Origin: Neoroseomonas alkaliterrae
GTDB lineage: Bacteria > Pseudomonadota > Alphaproteobacteria > Acetobacterales > Acetobacteraceae
NCBI RefSeq assembly: GCF_014199195.1
Contig: NZ_JACIJE010000005.1
Coordinates: 124,001 to 188,000 of the forward strand
Reading direction: 5' to 3'
Length of the DNA stretch: 64,000 nt
A program made the position numbers and the translations under genes. Below the pieces are notes generated by a model. The model was not told where the DNA came from and did not search any database. It saw only the letters and a list, made by a program, of their open reading frames with translations. This document shows positions 16,690 to 24,923 of this stretch, one piece after another. The first letter of the stretch is position 1. The number at the start of each line of letters is the position of its first letter.

Positions 16690-17414
16690 CCCGGCGGGCC
16701 GCCGCGCTTCCAGGTCAGCACCAGCACGTCCCTGCAGGAGGGCAGCGCGGGATCGGCCGGCGCCACCGGCGTCACGCCATGCTTCACCCGCGGGTCGTCC
16801 ACCAGCGCGGTGTCGAGCGGATCGCGCAGCACGAACTGCGCGAGGCGGTTGCCGGCATCGTCCTCGATGACCGTCTCGCCGCCTTCGAGGTTGGTGCGCG
16901 CGATCATCGCGATCAGCACCACATCCACCCCGTCATGGTGGACGCCCTCGGGCGTCGGGTAGCCCGGGGCGCCGGCGGCGGCCTCGATGCGGAACTGGTG
17001 CGCCTCGACGAACCAGGGATGCGCGCCGTGCAGCGCCTCGGCCATGGCGCGGCCGAGGTCGAGCAGCCCGACCAGCGGCGCGCTCGCCGCCACCGCCTCC
17101 TCCATCGGCGCGAACCAGCGGTGCACCCCGCCGTTCAGGCTGTTGTGCACCACCGCCTGGAAGTGCGGACGGTGCGGCCCGCGCACATGCCCGGGCACGC
17201 CCGGCTCGGCGCTGAAATTGGCGATCCGCCGGCGGCGGTAGCGCCCGCCGTCGCGCATGAAGGCATCGGTCTCAAGCCGGTTCCAGGAGGCGAAGAAGGG
17301 CGCCAGCACCTCGGGCCGTCCGGCCTCGCCGAGCAGCCCCGCCATCACCGCGCCCGGCACGCGCGCGAAGCCGCGCGCGGCGAGTTCGGCCAGCGGTCCC
17401 GCGGGAACGGTCAC
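16686..17414 (-). CDS. 2OG-Fe(II) dioxygenase family protein (2OG-Fe_Oxy_2 type)
   Basis: 242-residue non-haem iron oxygenase of the family that includes bacterial free amino-acid hydroxylases such as isoleucine dioxygenase. The facial triad is visible as HHD (His159 or His160 with Asp161, in EGVHHDGVDVVLIAMI) and distal His212 in DDPRVKHGVTPV. The ARTNLEGGETVIED block is typical. The GTG start at 17414 is chosen because it overlaps the upstream TGA (GTGA) and begins just before the conserved region; no ATG fits. It is coupled behind the LutA-like gene. A small-molecule or amino-acid substrate is likely but not identifiable. Confidence 0.85.
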   Translation of the reverse strand: MTVPAGPLAELAARGFARVPGAVMAGLLGEAGRPEVLAPFFASWNRLETDAFMRDGGRYRRRRIANFSAEPGVPGHVRGPHRPHFQAVVHNSLNGGVHRWFAPMEEAVAASAPLVGLLDLGRAMAEALHGAHPWFVEAHQFRIEAAAGAPGYPTPEGVHHDGVDVVLIAMIARTNLEGGETVIEDDAGNRLAQFVLRDPLDTALVDDPRVKHGVTPVAPADPALPSCRDVLVLTWKRGGPPG

Positions 17415-18184
17415 GACCCGCCCCCTTCGCCGATCGGCGGCACCTCGCCGGTCATCCCGGCCAGCACCTCCGCGACATGGCGCACCTTCACCGGGCTGCC
17501 CTCGCGCTTCAGACGTCCGGCCATGTTCAGCAGGCAGCCCATGTCGCCCGCGAGCAGCGTGCCCGCGCCGGAGGCCTGGATGTCGCGGCACTTGTCGGCC
17601 ACCATGCGGGTCGAGATCTCCGGATACTTCACGCAGAAGGTGCCGCCGAAGCCGCAGCAGATCTCGGGCTCGGCCATCTCGGTCAGGCGCAGCCCCTCGA
17701 CGGTGGCGAGCAGCGCGCGCGGCTGCGCCTTCACCCCCATCTCCCGCAGGCCCGAGCAGGAATCGTGATAGGTCACGCTGTCCGCATAGCGGGCCGCAAC
17801 GCGCTCCATCCCCATCACGTCGCGCAGGAAGGAGACGAGCTCGTGCGTCCGCCCGGCAAGCGCCTCGGCCCTGGCGCGATACTGCGGGTCGTCCTGGAAC
17901 AGCGAGGGGTAGTGGTGCGCGATCATGCCCGCGCAGGAGCCGGAGGGGGCGACCACGTAATCGTAACCCTGGAACGCATCCACCACGGCGCGCGCGATGT
18001 CGCGGGCCGAGGCGCGGTCCCCCGAATTGTAGGCCGGCTGGCCGCAGCAGGTCTGCACCGGCGGCACCTCGACCAGGCAGCCCGCCCGTTCGAGCAGGCG
18101 GATCGCGGCGAACCCCACCGTCGGCCGGTAGAGATCCACGAGGCAGGTGACGAACAGCGCGACGCGGGGCTGGCCCTGGGACAT
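17411..18184 (-). CDS. LutA/YkgE-type cysteine-rich (Fe-S)-binding protein
   Basis: Two CCG domains typical of LutA, the Fe-S subunit of the lactate-utilisation LutABC complex, and of heterodisulfide-reductase-like proteins. The paired cysteines are CCGQP at residues 46-47 and CCGFGGTFC at 176-177, each with an earlier single cysteine (VTCLVD, HDSCSG). At 257 residues it has the right LutA length. However, no LutB or LutC lies beside it; instead the next gene is a 2OG-Fe(II) oxygenase, translationally coupled. It may work with LutB/C encoded elsewhere or as a specialised electron-transfer protein (inference). Confidence 0.87.
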   Translation of the reverse strand: MSQGQPRVALFVTCLVDLYRPTVGFAAIRLLERAGCLVEVPPVQTCCGQPAYNSGDRASARDIARAVVDAFQGYDYVVAPSGSCAGMIAHHYPSLFQDDPQYRARAEALAGRTHELVSFLRDVMGMERVAARYADSVTYHDSCSGLREMGVKAQPRALLATVEGLRLTEMAEPEICCGFGGTFCVKYPEISTRMVADKCRDIQASGAGTLLAGDMGCLLNMAGRLKREGSPVKVRHVAEVLAGMTGEVPPIGEGGGS

Positions 18185-18255
18185 GGCATGCAGAATAGGG
18201 AGCGCGGCGGCGTCCTGACAGCCCCCGCCGCGCGCCGGTCAGCCTTGCGGCGGGC

Positions 18256-19107
18256 TCAGTTCAGCCGCTGCCGCAACTCGGCCGCCAGCCCGCGGATCCG
18301 CGCCGCCGCCTCGCCCTCCGGCACCAGATCGAGGAAGCGGTCGAAGCAGAGCAGCGCCGCCCCGACGCGGTCGAGCCGCTGGTTCATCAGCGCCGCCTCC
18401 CGCCACAGCGCGGCCGCATCGGGGGCGAGGCGCAGCATGTCCTCGGTGCAGGCGAGCGCGCGGTCGAGCAGCCCCGCCCGCAGCCGCCGCAGCTTGATGT
18501 TGTTCTGCAGCCGCAGCAGCACCTCGCGCTTGCCCATCGGGCGCAGCAGGCCGGGGCGCAGTTCCGCCGCCGGCCCCTCGAAACGCTTGATCAGCGCGCG
18601 CAGGTCCGGGGCTTCCAGCGCTTCCCCGCCGCCGAACACGTCCACTACCACCTGCCCCTGCGGCCCTTCCAGCGCCACCAGGAAATGGCCCGGGAAGTCC
18701 ACCCCATGCGCCGCCCAGCCTGCCGCCTCGGCGGCGTGGAGCCACAGGATGCCGAGCGCGACCGGGAGGCCGCGCCGGCGCTCCAGCACCCGGATCAGGT
18801 TGGCGTTGGCGAGGTCGTCATAGGTCTCGGCATCCCCCGCGAAGCCCAGGCTGCCGTGCAGCAGCCCCGCCAGCACCGCCCGGCGCCGCCCGGGATCGCC
18901 CTCATCCGCCGCCGCATCCGCCGCCGCCGCGGCGACCGCGGCGCGGGCGATCCCGCTGAGCTCGGCCGAGGCCGCGCGCCAATCGGCCTCCGGGGCGTCC
19001 ACGCGGGCGAATTGCAGCGCGACCGCCGCGATGTCGAGCTCGGCATCGGGCAGGTGGCCGGCGGCATCGAGCGCCGCGCGCGCTTCCTCCAGGGGGTCGG
19101 CAGCCAT
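18256..19107 (-). CDS. SirB1-family protein (transglutaminase-like domain plus TPR-like tail)
   Basis: About 283 residues. The N-terminal half has the SirB1 transglutaminase-like region: YDDLANANLIRVLERRRGLPVALGILWLHAAEAAG, then GVDFPGHFLVAL, in which the usual catalytic Cys is replaced (PVALGI). The C-terminal 90 residues form two TPR-like helical hairpins (NNIKLRRLRAGLLDRALACTEDMLRLAPD). Such proteins are widespread and of unclear function, and an enzymatic role is doubtful. ATG 19107 is chosen; an ATG ten codons upstream only adds an Arg-rich stretch. It follows hemW by 57 bases on the same strand and may be co-transcribed. Confidence 0.83.
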   Translation of the reverse strand: MAADPLEEARAALDAAGHLPDAELDIAAVALQFARVDAPEADWRAASAELSGIARAAVAAAAADAAADEGDPGRRRAVLAGLLHGSLGFAGDAETYDDLANANLIRVLERRRGLPVALGILWLHAAEAAGWAAHGVDFPGHFLVALEGPQGQVVVDVFGGGEALEAPDLRALIKRFEGPAAELRPGLLRPMGKREVLLRLQNNIKLRRLRAGLLDRALACTEDMLRLAPDAAALWREAALMNQRLDRVGAALLCFDRFLDLVPEGEAAARIRGLAAELRQRLN

Positions 19108-19164
19108 GACGCCAGTCTCGCGGCGCCGCCGCGCCACGGCAAGCGAGGCGAGTCGCGCACGCCC

Positions 19165-20325
19165 TCAGCGCAGCAGCACCGGCAGGATGGCGTCGAGCCG
19201 CAGCAGCCCCTCCGCCGTCGCGGCCAGCCTGCCGTCGCGCCAGGCGAGGTAGCCCTCCTCGCGCAGCGCCTCGAGCATCGCGCCGTCCACCGCCTCGGCG
19301 AAGGGCAGACCCGCGCGGGCCTCGATGCGGGCGGGATCCACGCCCTCGGCCAGCCTCAGGCCCATCAGCAGCGCCTCGCGCGCGCGCTCGGCCGGGGCCA
19401 GGGCGACCTCCTCCACCGCGGCATGGCCGTCGCGCTCGACCCGCGCCGCCCATTCCTCGGGGGCCCGGTGCCGTCGCGCCGCCAGCATCCGCCCATCGAG
19501 GAGCACGCGCTGATGCGCGCCCGGTCCGATGCCGAGATAGTCGCCGTAGCGCCAATAGGCGAGGTTGTGCCGGCTCTCTGCGCCGGGCCTCGCGTAGTTG
19601 CTGACCTCGTAGGCCGCGAGGCCGAAGCGCGCCGCCTCCTCCGCCGTGGCCGTGTAGAGCCGCGCAGCCGCCTCGCCCTCCGGCAGCGCGAAGGCCCCGC
19701 GCGCATGCAGCGTCGCGAACTGCGTCCCCGGCTCGATGGTGAGCTGGTAGAGCGAGAGGTGATCCGCCGCGAGCGCCAGCGCCCGGCGCAGCTCCGCCCG
19801 CCAGGCCGCCTCCGCCTGACCCGGCCGCGCATAGATCAGGTCGAAGGAGAGCCGCGGGAAGATCGTCCGCGCCGCCTCCAGCGCGGCCACCGCCTGCGCG
19901 GCATCGTGCCGGCGGCCGAGGAAGCGCAGCGCCTCCTCCTCGAGCGACTGGACGCCGAGGCTCGCCCGGTTCACCCCCGCCTCGCGGAAGGCCTCGAGCC
20001 TCGCCGCCTCGACGCTGGTCGGATTGGCCTCCAGCGTGATCTCGATGTCGGGCGCGGCGTCGAACAGCGCTTGCGCGTCGCCGATCAGCGCGGCGACGGT
20101 CTCGGGGCTCATCAGCGACGGGGTGCCGCCGCCGAAGAAGATCGAGGCGAGCCTCCGCCGCCCCACCCGTCCGGCCTCGTGGGCCAGTTCCTGCCGCAGG
20201 GCGGCGCGGAAGCGCGCCTCGTCCACCCGGTCCCGCACATGCGAGTTGAAGTCGCAATAGGGGCACTTGGCGGCGCAGAAGGGCCAGTGGATGTAGAGGG
20301 CGATCGGCTCGGTCACGGCGCGCAT
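19165..20325 (-). CDS. hemW: Radical-SAM haem chaperone HemW
   Basis: Inserts haem into respiratory proteins; formerly called oxygen-independent coproporphyrinogen oxidase-like. The 386 residues include the radical-SAM cysteines C17, C21 and C24 in WPFCAAKCPYCDFNSHV. The SAM-domain GGGTPSLM follows, with EANPTS, and the HemW-diagnostic RHNLAYWRYGDYLGIGPGAH. The distance CxxxCxxC followed by Phe distinguishes it from true HemN. Divergent from the MAPEG gene across 41 bases. Confidence 0.93.
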   Translation of the reverse strand: MRAVTEPIALYIHWPFCAAKCPYCDFNSHVRDRVDEARFRAALRQELAHEAGRVGRRRLASIFFGGGTPSLMSPETVAALIGDAQALFDAAPDIEITLEANPTSVEAARLEAFREAGVNRASLGVQSLEEEALRFLGRRHDAAQAVAALEAARTIFPRLSFDLIYARPGQAEAAWRAELRRALALAADHLSLYQLTIEPGTQFATLHARGAFALPEGEAAARLYTATAEEAARFGLAAYEVSNYARPGAESRHNLAYWRYGDYLGIGPGAHQRVLLDGRMLAARRHRAPEEWAARVERDGHAAVEEVALAPAERAREALLMGLRLAEGVDPARIEARAGLPFAEAVDGAMLEALREEGYLAWRDGRLAATAEGLLRLDAILPVLLR

Positions 20326-20366
20326 ATGGCGCGGCCGGCGCGCCCTGTCGAACCCGCGGAGGGCCC

Positions 20367-20759
20367 ATGCCGCACATCACCGCGCTCCATGCCGGCCTGC
20401 TGACCGGCCTGTTCATCCTGCTGACCCTGCGCGTCTTCGCCGTGCGCGCGCCGAGCGGCGTCATGCTCGGCACCGGTGGCGACCGCAGGCTGGAACGCGC
20501 GGTGCGGGTGCATGGGAACTTCGCGGAATACGTGCCGCTGTTCCTGATCGGCCTCGCCCTGGCCGAGCTCTGCGGCGCGCCCGGCTGGGCGCTGCATGGC
20601 GCCGGGGCGGCCATGCTCGCCGGCCGCGTGCTGCATGCGCTGGGGATGGGGCGGGAGCCCGACATCGTGCCGCTGCGCGCCGCGGGCATCCTGCTGACGC
20701 TGCTCGCCCTTGCCGCGGCGGGCGGGCTCGCCTTCGTCGGCGCGGCGGGGTTGTGGTAG
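20367..20759 (+). CDS. MAPEG-family integral membrane protein (first copy)
   Basis: 130-residue protein with four predicted membrane helices: residues 4-22, a central pair around 55-95, and 102-128. It has the MAPEG motif GGDRRLERAVRVHGNFAEYVPLFL, the glutathione/lipid-binding region of membrane glutathione transferase-like proteins. Ecc-type bacterial MAPEGs have no proven substrate. ATG with GCGGAGGG just upstream. A YbaK-type gene and then a second MAPEG gene follow on the same strand. Confidence 0.9.
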   Translation: MPHITALHAGLLTGLFILLTLRVFAVRAPSGVMLGTGGDRRLERAVRVHGNFAEYVPLFLIGLALAELCGAPGWALHGAGAAMLAGRVLHALGMGREPDIVPLRAAGILLTLLALAAAGGLAFVGAAGLW

Positions 20760-20769
20760 CCCCTCGCCC

Positions 20770-21243
20770 ATGAGCGGATCCTCCGTCGAGCGCGTGCGCG
20801 CCGCCCTGCTGGCCGCGGGCCACCCCGACACCATCGCCGCCTTTCCCGAAGGCACCCGCAGCGCCGCCGACGCCGCCGCGGCGGTCGGCTGCGACGTGGC
20901 GCAGATTGCGAAATCCATCGTCTTCCGCGCCGGCGCGCGCGCCGTGCTGGTGATCGCCTCCGGCGCCAACCGCGTGGACATGGCCAAGGTCGCCGCCGCC
21001 ATCGGCCAGCCGGTGAAGCGCGCCGAGGGCGGCTGGGTGCGGGATACGACAGGCTTCGCCATCGGCGGGGTCTCGCCCGTGGGGCATATCGCGCCGCCGA
21101 TCATGCTGCTCGATGCCGACCTCCTGGCGCTCGACCCGGTCTGGGCGGCGGCCGGTTCTCCCCAACATGTCTTCCGCACCTCCCCGGCGGAACTGCTGCG
21201 CATCACCGGCGCGCGGCCAGCGGAGGTGAAGGAGGATACCTGA
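20770..21243 (+). CDS. YbaK/EbsC-type aminoacyl-tRNA deacylase
   Basis: 157-residue editing-domain protein of the YbaK/ProX superfamily, which hydrolyses mischarged aminoacyl-tRNAs such as Cys-tRNA-Pro. Visible are CDVAQIAKSIVFRA with the conserved Lys, VLVIASGANRVDMAKVA, and GGVSPVGH, the GXXXP loop and following His of the active site. Start ATG at 20770 lies 10 bases after the first MAPEG gene. Its stop overlaps the second MAPEG ATG by one base (TGATG). Which tRNA it edits is not predictable from this sequence alone. Confidence 0.88.
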   Translation: MSGSSVERVRAALLAAGHPDTIAAFPEGTRSAADAAAAVGCDVAQIAKSIVFRAGARAVLVIASGANRVDMAKVAAAIGQPVKRAEGGWVRDTTGFAIGGVSPVGHIAPPIMLLDADLLALDPVWAAAGSPQHVFRTSPAELLRITGARPAEVKEDT

Positions 21244-21626
21244 TGCCCGCCACCGCCTTCTGGGCCGCGCTGCTCGCCCCGGTGCTCCTGTGGCTCTCGC
21301 TGCGGGTGATCGGCCGGCGCCGGCGCGGAGGCATCGCCATCGGCACGGGCGGCGACGCGGCGCTGGAACGCGCGATGCGCGCCCAGGCGAATTTCGCCGA
21401 ATACGTCCCCTTCGCCCTGCTGCTGATGGCGCTGGCCGAGGCGGGCGGCACGCCGGGCTGGGCGATCCATCCCCTCGGCGCCGCGCTTCTGGGTGGGCGG
21501 GTCGCGCATGGCTGGGGAATCGCGCGCGAAGCCGAGGACTACCGCTTCCGCGTCGGCGGCATGATGGCGACCTTCTCCGTCATCGCGCTGGCCGCGCTGG
21601 CGGCGCTGCTTGCCGCCATCGCCTGA
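21243..21626 (+). CDS. MAPEG-family integral membrane protein (second copy)
   Basis: 127 residues, four hydrophobic segments, and the same motif as the first copy: GGDAALERAMRAQANFAEYVPFALLL. The two proteins are clearly paralogous though well diverged outside the motif. One-base TGATG overlap with the YbaK-type gene ties it to that transcript. Substrate unknown. Confidence 0.9.
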   Translation: MPATAFWAALLAPVLLWLSLRVIGRRRRGGIAIGTGGDAALERAMRAQANFAEYVPFALLLMALAEAGGTPGWAIHPLGAALLGGRVAHGWGIAREAEDYRFRVGGMMATFSVIALAALAALLAAIA

Positions 21627-21698
21627 GGCGCGCGGCAGCGGAAGACCCGCCCGGCTTGGTCCGGCGGCCCGTCTGCACTACCGTCGAGGGCCTTGCAT

Positions 21699-21704
21699 GG
21701 GAGA
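21699..21704 (+). promoter_or_regulatory. Ribosome-binding site for the rhodanese gene
   Basis: GGGAGA at 8 bases before ATG 21712 favours that start over the in-frame ATG at 21697, which has no such site and would only add MGDAP. Confidence 0.6.
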
Positions 21705-21711
21705 CGCGCCG

Positions 21712-22092
21712 ATGACCCTGACCGTCCAGCAGATGCTCGCCGCCGCCGAGGCCGTCGTGCCGCGCATCGCCGCCGAGGAAGCGAAGGCCCTGGTCGGGCG
21801 CGACGACGTGGTGTTCCTGGATGTGCGCGAGCCCAACGAGGTCGCGGCCTCGGGCAAGGTGCCCGGCGCGCTGACCATCCCGCGCGGCCTCGTCGAGTTC
21901 CGCGCCGACCCCGCCTCCCCGCTGCACGACGCGAACTTCGACCGCGCCAAGACCATCGTGGCCTATTGCGCCTCGGGCGGGCGCTCGGCGCTCGTGCTCA
22001 AGACCCTGCACGACATGGGCTACGCGAATGTCCGCAATCTCGGCGGCTTCAAGGCCTGGGTGGATGGCGGCGGCGAGATCGAGAAGGTCTGA
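21712..22092 (+). CDS. Single-domain rhodanese-like sulfurtransferase
   Basis: 126-residue cytoplasmic rhodanese domain. Cysteine 86 in VAYCASGGRSAL is the sulfur-carrying residue, with a CASGGR active-site loop of six residues, the length used for sulfane sulfur. VVFLDVREPNEVAASGKVPGAL near residues 33-53 is the conserved N-terminal half. It probably acts in sulfur transfer or detoxification; partner unknown. Converges on the receiver gene with a 14-base gap. Confidence 0.92.
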   Translation: MTLTVQQMLAAAEAVVPRIAAEEAKALVGRDDVVFLDVREPNEVAASGKVPGALTIPRGLVEFRADPASPLHDANFDRAKTIVAYCASGGRSALVLKTLHDMGYANVRNLGGFKAWVDGGGEIEKV

Positions 22093-22106
22093 TCCGCACC
22101 GAAGGG

Positions 22107-22478
22107 CTACCGCCCCGAGGCGCAGAGACGCTCGAGCACCGTCGTGAGATCCATCGGGTCGTAGGGCTTGGGCAGCACCGGCACGTCGCGGTGCCCCTGC
22201 GGCAGCCCTGCCGCGCCGTAGCCCGTCGCGACGACGAAGGGCACGCCGCGCGCGGCGAGCGCATCGGCGACGGCGACCGAACTCTCCCCGGCGAGGTTGA
22301 GGTCGAGCACAGCCGCCGCGGGCCTCTCGGCGGCGAGCAGTTCGAGCGCCTGCGCGACGGTGCGCGCCGGGCCGATCACCTCGAAGCCGCCATCGAGCAG
22401 CGCATCCTCCACGAGCATGGCCACCAGCGCCTCGTCCTCGACGACAAGGATGCGACGCGGGCTCTGCTCGTTCGGCAT
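22107..22478 (-). CDS. Stand-alone response-regulator receiver protein
   Basis: 123 residues, just a CheY-like receiver. The acidic pair is at E14-D15 (LVVEDE), the phospho-acceptor D59 in AVLDLN, T85 in VVATGYG and K104 in LPKPY. The FATGY/LPKP form is typical of receivers linked to HWE/HisKA_2 histidine kinases in alphaproteobacteria. No kinase or output domain is adjacent. A GGGGAGATGAG site precedes the ATG. Confidence 0.92.
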   Translation of the reverse strand: MPNEQSPRRILVVEDEALVAMLVEDALLDGGFEVIGPARTVAQALELLAAERPAAAVLDLNLAGESSVAVADALAARGVPFVVATGYGAAGLPQGHRDVPVLPKPYDPMDLTTVLERLCASGR

Positions 22479-22567
22479 GCGCTCATCTCCCCGGCACGAC
22501 GCGACGACGATTCTCCTTCTATCACGCCGCCCGGCACGCCGCATCCTCGCGATGCCGCGCCCACGCC

Positions 22568-23785
22568 TCAGCGCCGCGCGAGGGCGAGCACGAGCGCGAG
22601 CGCGCCGATCCCGGCCACTGCCATCAGCATGATCGCGAGTCGCGGTCCGAGCCCATCCGCCAGCGCACCGACCACCAGCACGCCGATCGGGCCCATTCCG
22701 ATGCACATCGTCGTCAGGCCGAGCACGCGCGAACGCGCCTCGACCGGAGCATGCGTCATCATCAGCCCGGTCTGCAGGCTCGCGAAGGCGGCGGTTCCGA
22801 TGCCGCCGAACATCAGGAGCAGCACCGCGAGCCAGAGCGACGGCGCCATCGCCGCGACCGCGAGGACCACGAGGAATCCCATGGACCCGAAGGCGAAGAC
22901 CGCCCCGCCCGGCTGCGGGCCGCGCCGCAGCGCGAGCGCGAGGCCCGCGAGCAGCGCACCGAGCGGCTCGGCCGCGGCGAGCAGGCCGACCTGCACCGGG
23001 CTTGCATCGAAGGCGATGGCGCCGAAGGCGGGCAGGATGCCGGCATAGGAGAAGCCGAAGACGTTCATCACGATCGTCACGCCGAGCACGAGGCGCAGCA
23101 CCGGATGGGCGAGCGCGATGCGCGCGCCTTCCAGCACCTCGGCATGCAGCCGCCGCGGCACGAGCGCCCGGCGCGCCTGGCTGTGCGCGACGCCGGCCAC
23201 CAGCCAGAGCGCGACGAGATAGAGCGCCGCGGCTATCGCGAAGGCGGCCGCGACGCCGACGGCCTGGTAGAAGAACCCGCCCGCGAGCGGGCCCACCATG
23301 CGCGTCGTGCTGTTCGTCATGCTGTCGAAGGCGACCGCCTGCACGATGCGCTGCGGCCCCGCCGCCTCGGCGACCATGCGCCGCCGCGTCGCCAGTTCGT
23401 TGGTCCAGACGAGCCCGCCCAGCATGCCGCTGAGGAACAGGTGCCACAGCGCCAGCATCCCCGTCGCGGCAAGCAGGGCGATCACCGCAGCGCCGGCCGC
23501 GGTCGCCGCCTGCCCCGCCATGAGCAGGCGCTTGCGGTCCATGCTCTCGGCGATGGCCCCGGACAGGCCGCCGACCAGGAGCATCGGCAGGGCGCGCGCC
23601 ATCAGCACCAGCGAGACGGCGAAGGCCGAGCCCGTCAACTCGTAGGCGAAGAGGCCGCTGACCAGCATCTCCACCCAGCGCATCGCATTCGTCAGCCCGC
23701 CCGCGCCCCAGAGGCGCACATAGGTCGCGTCCGCGAGCAGCTCGCGGACCGGACTTCGGCCCGGATCGGCGGAGGGCGGGCTCAA
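22568..23785 (-). CDS. MFS-family transporter
   Basis: 405-residue major-facilitator protein with about twelve hydrophobic segments. The charged loop SGAIAESMDRKRLLM between helices 2 and 3 (GxxxDrxgRr-type motif A) is visible, as is GQ/AAAEPLGALLAG in the second half. Of the DHA3/enterobactin-exporter-like subfamily, so export of a small molecule is likely. The start is TTG at 23785, overlapping the alpha-hydroxy-acid oxidase stop (TTGA); no ATG occurs before the first helix. It is the third gene of a probable operon with the oxidase and an oxaloacetate-decarboxylase-like enzyme. Confidence 0.87.
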   Translation of the reverse strand: MSPPSADPGRSPVRELLADATYVRLWGAGGLTNAMRWVEMLVSGLFAYELTGSAFAVSLVLMARALPMLLVGGLSGAIAESMDRKRLLMAGQAATAAGAAVIALLAATGMLALWHLFLSGMLGGLVWTNELATRRRMVAEAAGPQRIVQAVAFDSMTNSTTRMVGPLAGGFFYQAVGVAAAFAIAAALYLVALWLVAGVAHSQARRALVPRRLHAEVLEGARIALAHPVLRLVLGVTIVMNVFGFSYAGILPAFGAIAFDASPVQVGLLAAAEPLGALLAGLALALRRGPQPGGAVFAFGSMGFLVVLAVAAMAPSLWLAVLLLMFGGIGTAAFASLQTGLMMTHAPVEARSRVLGLTTMCIGMGPIGVLVVGALADGLGPRLAIMLMAVAGIGALALVLALARR

Positions 23786-24906
23786 TACCCCGAATCGTCG
23801 AGGCGCAGCAGCGGGAAGGCGCTGTGCACATGCGGCAGGTTGGTCGGCATCGCGGGCGCGACGTATCCCGGGCCGAGCTCACCGACCGAGGTGACGCCGA
23901 GAAGCCCCAGCGCCGAGCGGAACTCGTTCTCCAGGATCTCGAGCATCCGCACCACGCCCGCCGCGCCATCGGCCGCGAGCGCGTAGCAGTAGAGCCGCCC
24001 GAGGCCCACGCATTCCGCACCCAGGCACAGCGCCTTCACGATGTCCGTCCCGCGCGAGAAGCCGCCATCCACCCAGACCCTGGCGCGGCCGGCCACCGCC
24101 TGGACCACTTCGGGCAGCACCTCGATCGAGCCGCGCCCGGCATCGAGCTGCCGCCCGCCATGGTTCGAGACATAGACGACCTCGACGCCGTGCTCGCAGG
24201 CGATCACCGCATCCTCCCCGGTGCCGATGCCCTTGAGGATGAGCGGGAAGTCGGGATGTGCGTCCTTGATGCGCTTCACGTCGTCCCAGTTCAGCGCGGC
24301 CTGATAGCGCTGCGCCTCGCCGGTCGCGCTCGCGCGCCAGGGCTTGGCGAAGCGGCGGGCGATGTCGCGCTCGCGCCGGGAATAGATCGCGGTGTCCACC
24401 GTCAGGCAGAAGGCGTCGTAGCCGTTGCCCCTGGCGCGGCGGATGCTGTCCTCGATGAAGGCGGCATCACCGCGGACATAGAGCTGGTAGATCTTCATCC
24501 CCGGGGTCGCCGCCGCGACCTCCTCGAGCCCCGGCTTCGAGACGGAGGAGAGCATGATCGGCACGCCGAAGCCCGAGGCCCCCTCGCCCGCCGTCACCGC
24601 GCCATGCGCGCCGACCGCCATGAACTCGAGCCCGCCGACCGGGGCGAGCAGCACCGGCAGGCGGATCCTGCGGCCGAACAGCGTCGAGGAGGTGTCGATC
24701 TCGCTCACGTCGCGCAGCACCCGCGGGCGCAGCGCGAGCGCATCGAGCCCCAAGCGGTTGCGGCGCATGGTGGCCTCGGTCTCCGTCGCGCCAACCAGGT
24801 AGTCCCAAAGATTCGCGTCGAGCCGGTTCTTCGCCGCCTTCACGAATTCATGCAGCACCAGGTACTTGTCCTGCAGCGCGGCGAGGGTCTCGGGGTTCAC
24901 GGGCAT
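23782..24906 (-). CDS. FMN-dependent alpha-hydroxy-acid oxidase/dehydrogenase
   Basis: 374 residues. Oxidises an L-2-hydroxy acid (lactate, glycolate or mandelate type) to the 2-oxo acid. Visible catalytic residues: Lys225 (LILKGIGTGED), His249 and Arg252 in SNHGGRQLD, plus FMN-binding YQLYVRGD and VDGGFSRGTDIVKAL. The spread of residues suits the LldD/lactate 2-monooxygenase-like branch. No signal or membrane anchor seen in the 180-220 loop, so soluble. Located between an oxaloacetate-decarboxylase-like gene (17 bases upstream) and an MFS gene. Confidence 0.92.
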   Translation of the reverse strand: MPVNPETLAALQDKYLVLHEFVKAAKNRLDANLWDYLVGATETEATMRRNRLGLDALALRPRVLRDVSEIDTSSTLFGRRIRLPVLLAPVGGLEFMAVGAHGAVTAGEGASGFGVPIMLSSVSKPGLEEVAAATPGMKIYQLYVRGDAAFIEDSIRRARGNGYDAFCLTVDTAIYSRRERDIARRFAKPWRASATGEAQRYQAALNWDDVKRIKDAHPDFPLILKGIGTGEDAVIACEHGVEVVYVSNHGGRQLDAGRGSIEVLPEVVQAVAGRARVWVDGGFSRGTDIVKALCLGAECVGLGRLYCYALAADGAAGVVRMLEILENEFRSALGLLGVTSVGELGPGYVAPAMPTNLPHVHSAFPLLRLDDSGY

Positions 24907-24923
24907 GGCGGTCTCGTCCGGTG

